A stretch of DNA of 64,000 nt from Viola odorata (Eukaryota > Streptophyta > Magnoliopsida > Malpighiales > Violaceae): positions 38,117,475-38,181,474 of the forward strand of contig OY829545.1 in NCBI GenBank assembly GCA_963691705.1. The letters are read 5' to 3'. This document shows, one piece after another, positions 56,800-64,000 of this stretch; within the stretch, counting starts at the first letter, position 1, and each line of letters begins with the position of its first letter. The position numbers and the translations under genes were made by a program. Below the pieces are notes generated by a model that was not told the DNA's origin, searched no databases, and was given only the letters and a program-made list of their open reading frames with translations.

Positions 56800-57740
56800 C
56801 TCTACAAACCTTTATATACATTCTTGTTGATTTCACTGTACAATCTAGTGACCTTTTGATACTTTCTAAGTTGGGTGTACAAGTGTATATTAGTTACCTT
56901 TCAAGTAACCTTTTCATACTTTACAAATTAAGTTGTAAATGCACACGACTTAATTAAACATCTAGCGTTAGATCTTACATGACTCTTTGGTGGTATGCAA
57001 ATATTTCCACTATGCCAATTCTTATATTTATAGTTACCTTCATACATGTTTATGATAACCTATATTATACGTTCTTCTAACCTCAATACACATATACTTA
57101 GTGGTGACCTAATATCTTGCTTACCGGGGTGATGAACTACTGCTGATCTGGATGGGCTTTGACTCGATGATCGATGTACCTACAAGGCACCAGTGGTGGT
57201 CCTGACGTAGAAGTTCCGACGATCAAGTCAATAAAATATTCATGTATAGTGTAGGCTAGGGTTTGTATGCGTGCGTACTTTGATCATGTATGTTTTATAT
57301 TTATAGTGGCTATAAAGTCATATGCTTTAGGAAAAGATAATCACCCATAATCCTTAATAATTAGGAAGATATTTCCATTGGAGATTCACCTTAAAAAGGT
57401 GAATATCAAGTTTATGATTTACGGGATAATTTGCTAATATTTTGTTGCATGTAACTGACTGGTTGAAAAGTCAAACTGATATTTCAATAGACTGTTCTAG
57501 TTGAACTGTTTATAACTGTTCTTGTTGGCTTCTTGTTGACTTTATCGTGACCGTTGATATGTAGCCATTTTCTATGTTAAGATCAAGTCTAGTAAACTTG
57601 GGGTTTAAGGGTGAAATATCTTGGAAAGATTATGTCATTCGAACGAACTGTCTTGATGAGTCTTTAAAGAGGGTCATTCATGTAGGTTATCATGACCTTT
57701 TGATATTTTTATAACTTGGGTGTGTAGGTGTAGTAATCAA
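56800..57740 (-). repeat. 250-bp repeat array in reverse orientation, with a 580-bp insert
   Basis: 56800-57105 and 57688-57740 are reverse-complement copies of the unit at 33741-35860 (AACCTTTTCATACTTT, ATAGTTACCTTCATACATG). The insert 57106-57687 holds no ORF; phrases such as CGACGATCAAGTCAATA suggest LTR-derived DNA, but no ends were found. Confidence 0.75.
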
Positions 57741-58270
57741 CAGGCATGGATCCAACCCAGGCGAGGGTGGGCAAGTGCCCACCCTGGGCTGGATGAAAAA
57801 AAAAATCTATTGGGCTTGGGTTGGACTCCAAAAATAATTAATTATAACCCACAACCCACAAACCACACCCACTTGCTCCAACACGTCGTCTTCGTCCTTG
57901 GCCACACACCCACTTGCTACAACTCCAAAAATAATTAATTATAACCCACAGCCCACAAACCACACCCACACACGACTCTTTCCTAACCCCTAAATCCGTC
58001 CGTCAATTCACCACTCTCCGTCCGTCATCACTCACCCAATCCACACCTCTCTCTGCTCTCTACTCTCTATCCATCATCACTGCCACCGTCGGCCCACCAC
58101 TCTGCCTCTACCTCTGCTCCGTCCGTCACTGCACTCGCCTCAGCCTCTTCGTCACCGTGACTGCGCAGCTGCGCTCTCAGCCTCAGCCTCTTCGTCGAGT
58201 GTTGATTGGAGGGCAAAAGGTGTTGTTGGCAACTTGGCAAGGTGAAGGACCAACTGACAACGACAGTGTG

Positions 58271-58397
58271 GTAAGTTTTAATTTCATTTTTTGTTTGGTT
58301 TTATTTTGATTGCGATTTGGATTTTGTGGGGTTCGATTTGAGTTTTCCGTTGGACCAGCCGATTAGGTGCTAATTGTATTAATAATTTTTGCACTAG
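58271..58397 (+). other. 5' UTR intron of the hAT transposase gene
   Basis: Donor GTAAGT at 58271, pyrimidine-rich stretch, acceptor TTTGCACTAG ending at 58397, three bases before the ATG. Inferred from signals and position. Confidence 0.6.
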
Positions 58398-58399
58398 AT

Positions 58400-60757
58400 A
58401 TGGATAAATATTTGATTAAATTATCTACTCGAGCATCATCAAGTGTTGGTGACAATGAAAGTGAAGAACGACTTGCAAAGAAGTCGAAGAGATTTTTAGA
58501 AGTTGATTTGAAAAATCTTCCTGCTGATCCAGGTATGCGACCACAAATTATAGCATACCATCCTAATGATCGGGATGAAATTCGTAGAACTTATATATTG
58601 AAAGGTCCTTGTCAACCACGAGACATAGAGTTTCCTAAAACATTAATGGGAAGTATTCAACGACGTTTTAATCCTAAATGGTATGATGAATTTGGTAATT
58701 GGTTGGAGTATAGTTCGTCAAAAAATGCAGTTTTTTGTTTATGTTGTTATTTGATGGGTTCAGAGAATGAAGACCAAGGAGGGAGTGGTGTTTTTATTTC
58801 TACTGGTTTTGACAATTGGAAAGACATGAAAGCACGATTACAGAAACATATTGGTGGTGTTAATAGTAGTCATAATAATGCTTGGAGAAAATGTGAAGCA
58901 TTGATGAATCAAAAGCAACATATTGAAGTGGCTCTTTCTTAACAATCTAGTCAAATAAAACAAGATTATCGGATTCAGTTGACTGTAGTAATTGATTGTA
59001 TTCGGTTTCTACTTCGTCAGGGACTAGCTTTTCGTGGTGATGATGAGTTTGAAGATTCAATTAATAGAGGAAATTTTCTTGAGCTTTTACAGTTCCTTTC
59101 TAACCACAATGAGACTATTAGAAATATTTTGAGTCATGCTCGTGGAAATCTTAAGTTGGTAGCACCGAGTATCCAAAAAGAAATTATTAGTGTTGCATCT
59201 AGTGAGGCTACTAATATTATTCTTAAGGATATTGGAGATGATTTTTTTGCTATTTTAATTGATGAATGTCGTGACATATCAATTAAAGAGCAAATGGGTG
59301 TTGTTTTGCGGTACGTGAATAAGAAGGGGCAAATTATTGAACGTTTTCTTAGTCTTGTTCATGTTACTGACACACATGCTTGCTCTCTTAAGAAAGCCTT
59401 GGAGTTTTTATTTGCCAAACATAACTTGAGTTTGTCAAAGGTACGTGGGCAAGGTTATGATGGAGCGAGCAACATGCAAGGGGAATTCAATGGTCTTAAA
59501 AGTTTGATCTTGAAGGAGAATTCTTCTGCATTTTATGTTCATTGTTTTGCACACCAACTTCAACTTGCACTTGTTATTGTTGCAAAAAAATAAGTTGCAA
59601 TTTCATCTTTTTTTAATATGGTTGCTAATGTGTGCAATGTGGTTGGAGCTTCATGCAAAAGGCAAGATGCCCTTCGAGGGAAGCAAAAAGATCATGTGGT
59701 CGAAGGATTACAAAATGGTACAATATGTAGTGGAAAAGGTTTGAGAAGACCATTAAAAGAGCAGGAGATACTCGATGGGGTTCACATTATGGTACAATAC
59801 TCAGCTTAATTGGTTTATTCTCTTCAGTAATTGATGTGCTTGAAATGATAGAGGAAGATGGCTTGAGCGTAGATCAAAGAGGAGAAGCATGTGCATTATT
59901 GAATACGGTACAATGTTTTGACTTTATATTTTGTTTACATTTGATGAAGAATTTATTAGGAATTACTAATGAATTCTCTCAAGCACTTCAAAGACAAGAT
60001 CAAGACATAGTAAATGCTTTAGATTTGCTCAAAGTATCCAAGTTGAGACTGCAGTCAATGAGGGATGAAGGTTGGATGTTATTACTCAATGAAGTATCTG
60101 GATTTTGTGGCAAACATGATATAAATCTTCCAACTATGAGTGATATGTTTGTTGCCCAAGGTAGACCAAGGCGGAAAGGTGAGCAAATTTCCAATCTACA
60201 TCATTATCAAGTTGATTTATTTTATCAAGTCATTGATATGCAACTTCATGAGCTACTCATTTGATGAGAGGAATAGTGAATTACTCATTTGTGTGGCATG
60301 CTTAAATCCAAGAGACTCCTTTGTTGCTTTCAATAAGGAGAAATTGCTTCAATTGACTCAATTTTATCCTAATGAGTTTTCTACAATTGATGTTCTTGCT
60401 CTTGATAATCAACTTGAGAATTATATTTTGGATATGCGGTCGGATATTGGATTTTTAAATTTGAAAGGGATTAATGATCTTTCCGAAAAGTTAGTTGAAA
60501 GAAGAAAGCATATTGTCTATCCATTGGTGTATTTACTCTTGAAGCTAGCTTTGATTTTACTGGTTGCAACTGCGACAGTGGAAAGGAATTTTTCTTATAT
60601 GAACATTGTGAAGAATCGACTGCGGAACCGTATGGGAGATGATATGTTAAATGATTGTTTGATTACTTTTGTTGAAAAATATATTTTTGATAGTGTAGAG
60701 AATGAGAGAATCATACAAGGATTTCAAAATATGAAAACTCGTAGAGAACAATTGTAA
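58400..60757 (+). pseudogene. hAT transposase, TTF zinc finger / DUF4371 / dimerisation type
   Basis: The ATG at 58400 (MDKYLIKLS) opens the frame. The TTF-type zinc finger (WLEYSSSKNAVFCLCCYL, near 58715) is followed by the DUF4371 core (AILIDECRDIS, HCFAHQLQLAL) and at the C-end the hAT dimerisation domain (YPLVYLLLKLALIL, ATATVERNFSYM, near 60530-60610). In-frame TAAs lie at 58940 and 59591, and frameshifts near 59750 and 60255. At 59591 the family has Gln. The length with breaks ignored, about 785 residues, is normal. The transposase would cut and paste the element in the nucleus; this copy cannot. Confidence 0.87.
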
Positions 60758-60935
60758 GAAGTACGTATATTGTATGAATTTTTATGTATAATTAATTTTT
60801 TTTATATTGTCTTCTTATTTATTTTTTTGTTAAGATTATCTAAATATTTGTTATTTAGTGACGGATACAAATACTTAAGTTTTTCGTTCAGCTCACTTAT
60901 TTTTCCTTTAAAATACTCTAAAAAAAATTATACAA

Positions 60936-61025
60936 ATATTGCCTTGGACTATGTGTAATTATGGTCATCAATAACACTAAATATTGCCTTGGACTATGTG
61001 TAATTATGGTCATCAATAACACTAA
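60936..61025. repeat. 45-bp tandem duplication
   Basis: ATATTGCCTTGGACTATG... at 60936 repeats at 60981 without visible change, downstream of the transposase. Confidence 0.9.
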
Positions 61026-61928
61026 AAAGGGTACCAACTAGAGGGGGGGCTACTTAACAAAGGTTACCCTATAACATGTACGTGACATTTCGTTAATTCG
61101 GCCTCATATGCTATGAAGTAAATGGTACCTTGTATTTGCTTACCATGTTTTGATCCTTGATAAGAGAGTTCACAGAGGGTCTCTCGCACGTCCCCTAGCT
61201 GGTTGAGCACCATGCATTGAGGGTTATCGTAACAATGAACAATTGTTTTTTAATCTTGCCCATATGGTTATTGTAAAATTTTCATTTCACAAACTAGGTG
61301 ATTATATATATATTGTTATTTTATTAAAAGTTTACTGCATTAAAATAATGTGAATATGAAAAAAGTAAAGTTTTATTTTAAGTGTGTCTACTATATTAGA
61401 TAAATAAAGATCTGCAATTTAATTTATCTATTGTTTTATGTATGGAATACATTTTTTTTCTAATATAAATATTCATGAAAAAATGTTTTATTTATATAAA
61501 AAAATATGAGCGTCGTGATACAAAAACAACACCACATAAATCCGCAAAAAAGATTAACTTTTTTTTTTAAAAAAAAGGTTGTATATATTATAATTATAAT
61601 GGAAAAAAAAAGAAACAAAAAACAAAAAAAAAAAAAGGACGAACAATTTATATTCCACAAATCAAAACGACACCGTACAGGCAGTTCACTTTACCAACAA
61701 GCTTACTCCATTTCGGGGGTTGAAGTCGAAGAACGACTTCATTTTTTCCTTGGCAACTTCCGTTAGTAGTAGACAGATAGATTCCACAAATTCACACTTA
61801 ATTTCATTTCCTTTTCAATTTCACTTCGGAGAACTAAACGTGTTTCTCTCCCTAACCCATCAATTGCAGGTGGGTAGAACCATTTCAGCTAATTGATTGC
61901 TTGAATTCGCCACTCTTTCCTCCACAAG
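61026..61928. other. Intergenic region and promoter/5' UTR of the RGP1 gene
   Basis: AT-rich, with A- and T-runs at 61558-61576 and 61600-61635 and TATATATA near 61300. No ORF is supported. The last 150 bases are pyrimidine-rich and probably transcribed leader; a second possible acceptor, CAATTGCAG, ends at 61869. Confidence 0.5.
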
Positions 61929-62012
61929 GTATCTTGTTTTCCGTGTAATCCTTCCTCTCCATGATCGTAATCCAACCGATCTAAGTCCTCCTTACTCTGT
62001 TCTCTATTGCAG
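61929..62012 (+). other. Probable 5' UTR intron of the RGP1 gene
   Basis: Donor CAAG/GTATCTTG at 61929 and acceptor CTCTATTGCAG ending at 62012. Inferred from splice signals. Confidence 0.55.
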
Positions 62013-62017
62013 GGCTA

Positions 62018-62047
62018 ATGTCCTGCGTATTCATTCATAAATCATAG
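62018..62047 (+). promoter_or_regulatory. Upstream ORF of nine codons in the RGP1 leader
   Basis: The ATG at 62018, the first after the leader intron, runs to a TAG at 62045, 30 bases before the main ATG at 62077. It could lower translation of the main frame. Confidence 0.5.
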
Positions 62048-62076
62048 TGAGATCTGCGCGGCCATCGCCGAAACCA

Positions 62077-64000
62077 ATGCTGGCGATTAGATTTCCGTTT
62101 TTCGGAAGTAGAGCTTCGAACAACGCCATTGATCAGAATAGCAGCAATAGTTACTCTTTGGATGGCGAAAAGCCGGAGGTTCTGCCGTCCTTGAAGTTAG
62201 CGACTGACAAGGATGTGTATAGACCGGGCGATTCGATTTCTGTTACCATTGAAATATGCAATCCCGCTAGCAGTAGTTTGTTTTCGTTGTTAATTGAGAA
62301 GCTTGGTTTTGAAATTAAAGGCATTGAGAAATTGGATACTCAATGGTATGCCACTCAGAGATCACTATCTGGATCAAGGCAGAGGCGTGGTTAGTTTCCT
62401 GTTTCGATTCTGGTGTTTGGTGAATTTTTTTGTAAATTTTAAGGTTTTTGTTTTTGGTTTGGGCTAGTATTGATGTATTTTATTTGCTTACTCTTTTATT
62501 CAATCAGGTGAACATGTTTTTATGGATTCGTCAATACCAGCACTAGTCTCAAATCAGATCGTCTCCTCTGGTGCCACAAAATCATGTAAGCTTGACTGTT
62601 CATTTCCAACAGTTAATAGCTGAATGCTTAAATATGTTTTGACCAGGGAGCTTAATCATGCGTCTAAGTTTTCATATTGAAGTTGTACTGTAGGTGCAAC
62701 TGTTATTAGCTCTATCAAATTGAAGCTGTTCTATTTCTTTGATAATGTACAGACATTGTACGGACAGTGCTGCCTGATGTCATACCGCCATCATATAGGG
62801 GAGCTACTATTCGCTATTTGTACTATGTTAAGACAGTATTATCTGGACGATGGCTGATGTTGGAAAATAGCCATTCCCGTGGCGAGTTTGCTGAAGATCT
62901 TATTCAAGTGGTTAGTCTTCTCAACACCTTATAACCTCTCTTTTTTCTGTTCCATAAAGCATGAAGCTATGAAAAATCTTTATATTCGTATCATCATAAC
63001 AGTGATAAGGATAGTATGATGTTTTGCATTTTGCCTTTTGGAGCATGCTTGACTGTTCTTATTTTGTTGGCGTGCTTCGTTAGTCATGTCAATGCTAACT
63101 GTGACAGGAAGCTCGCATTCCATTACAAATATGGGTGACTCAGAAGAGCAATGGCCTCCTAGTGGAAGAAGGTCAAAGTGATGGTAAACTGTTTTGAGTC
63201 TTTGCTTCCTGCTGTGAATTTATCAGTACTGACGGAATTTTATATTCAGAAATCCTGCTAATCCTATGTTTTCGCTGTCCTTGAACAAAGGCTTTGAAGA
63301 AAGGCATACGCTGCACATGCTAAATTAATTTGTTTTCTATACCAGAAAAAATATAACGACAATGCTTGACTTCAATGATATCAGGGATTGTTCCTGCTAC
63401 AATTGTCAAACCGGATATATACTGGAAGGAGATTGATGGAGATGCTGAATGGGTAAGTTTGTTGTTTTTATTATCTATAATGTGTAACGCATGAAGTGTG
63501 TATGCATATGACGTATTCTTGGTGCAAATGCCATTTTATTCCATAAATGCTCTTCACTAACTATAGATAGGCACCATTAGATTGATCTCTAGCTTGTTGC
63601 ATGTTTGCAGGTACGAGTGAATGATACAGATGAGGGAGTTGAAGAAGGATATGAGAGCTCAAAGGATGAAGTCTCATCTGTTTCTTCCTACAATCCCTCT
63701 AAAGAAAATATACACAAAAACTTTGGTAGTTCTCTGTCATTGCAAACAATAGGGAGGTCTTCAAATAAGGAGGCTTCTTATAATGACGGACGAGCAAGTT
63801 TTTCATCAATTCTATCACTTCCTCGGTTATCCATGGCTGAGGTTTCTTATGATTCTAGTGCAGGTGCGTCAATTGAGGCTGGTGTGATGTTTAAATCTGT
63901 TTTACAGTATTGCTGTTGAATTATAGAAACTGAAACTATTGTTTTTCTCATGCAACAGAAATGTCATCACTTAACAAACAATCAGGCATTGTTTCTCCAC
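62077..64000 (+). CDS. RGP1: RGP1 family protein (RIC1-RGP1 Rab6/Ypt6 exchange factor subunit), 5' part
   Basis: Seven exons with GT-AG introns and matching phases: 62077-62389, 62508-62585, 62753-62910, 63108-63183, 63385-63452, 63611-63863, 63959 to beyond the window. The start is the ATG before LAIRFPFFG; the frame extends upstream only through non-ATG codons. The first exons show the Ig-like RGP1 fold (DKDVYRPGDSISVTIEICN, then VLPDVIPPSYRGATIRYLYYV and SGRWLMLEN), followed by a Ser-rich linker in exon 6. In yeast RGP1 with RIC1 activates Ypt6 for retrograde traffic to the Golgi; plants have homologues. No stop or frameshift interrupts it, so it is likely functional. The 3' part lies outside the window. 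Confidence 0.85.

Larger units (their letters stand above)
57741..60957 (+). mobile_element. TTF-type hAT transposon, 3' end not found
   Basis: The left end CAGGCATGGATCC resembles the CAGTGGCGGATCC terminus of plant TTF-type hAT elements, and the next 60 bases hold the GTGGGCAAGTGCCCACCC palindrome. The transposase pseudogene lies at 58400-60757. No matching right end or 8-bp duplication was found before the RGP1 promoter, so the right side is truncated or too diverged; the end given is approximate. Confidence 0.7.

Noticed and set aside
61003..61018. GTCATCAA as possible right target duplication of the hAT element (left GTAATCAA)
   Set aside because: 7 of 8 bases match, but the phrase occurs twice because of the 45-bp duplication and no hAT-like terminus precedes either copy.
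62047..62076. Upstream extension of the RGP1 frame to a GTG at 62047
   Set aside because: GTG is not a normal start in plant nuclear genes; the in-frame ATG at 62077 is the first and a TAG closes the uORF at 62045-62047.

Overview
The window is nuclear DNA from a flowering plant, most likely a eudicot; the species cannot be fixed. The evidence is GT-AG introns, several lineages of plant LTR retrotransposons (Athila, Tat/Ogre, Sirevirus), a TTF-type hAT transposon, a Stowaway-like element, a tRNA-derived SINE and one plant housekeeping gene. Almost everything up to about 61 kb is nested or decayed mobile DNA. The only apparently functional host gene is at the right edge: a RGP1-type gene (partner of RIC1 in the Rab6/Ypt6 exchange factor), on the plus strand, cut by the window end.

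Layout. 1-11093: an Athila (Ty3/gypsy) element lacking most of its 5' LTR, with a gag-pol frame (94-5616) broken only by stop codons, an env-like ORF (6188-8040) with one frameshift, and a complete 3' LTR (9555-11093). 11369-12421: a 1.05-kb element with Stowaway-type ends. 12908-13856: a solo LTR with perfect CTTTG target duplications. 15105-18009 (minus): exon of a DFR/anthocyanidin-reductase-like gene, split by a coding-less LTR element (15261-17811, target duplication ATGCA). 18394-25769: a coding-less Tat/Ogre-type element (target duplication GTAAC). 26291-26402: a SINE.

26413-32841 (minus) and 37595-56689 (plus) are read here as two halves of one Ogre element separated by an inversion of about 24 kb. 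The LTR flanks carry matching target duplications (GTACC on the left, its complement on the right), and a 250-bp tandem array lies in opposite orientation at both breakpoints. The plus half holds the 5' LTR, the Ogre-specific ORF1, gag, protease, an intron and a stub of RT; most of RT, RNase H and integrase are gone. The minus half holds a minisatellite-rich 3' UTR and the 3' LTR.

A young Sirevirus (Ty1/copia, 39367-48078, target duplication ATATC) sits inside the Ogre 5' LTR. Its 1036-codon pol frame is open. Its LTRs carry a palindrome cluster upstream of the TATA box and a row of five stem-loops downstream of it, and its 3' LTR contains an 810-bp tandem duplication. 57741 to about 60.9 kb: a hAT transposase pseudogene. 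61.9-64.0 kb: the RGP1 gene with a 5' UTR intron, a small uORF and seven coding exons.

There is no prokaryotic-type system, CRISPR array, rRNA or tRNA gene. The most notable signals are the inversion-split Ogre, the covarying stem-loop row and palindrome cluster of the Sirevirus LTR, the dominance of TAG among nonsense mutations in the old elements, and two unrelated elements whose 3' LTRs lost the promoter region.
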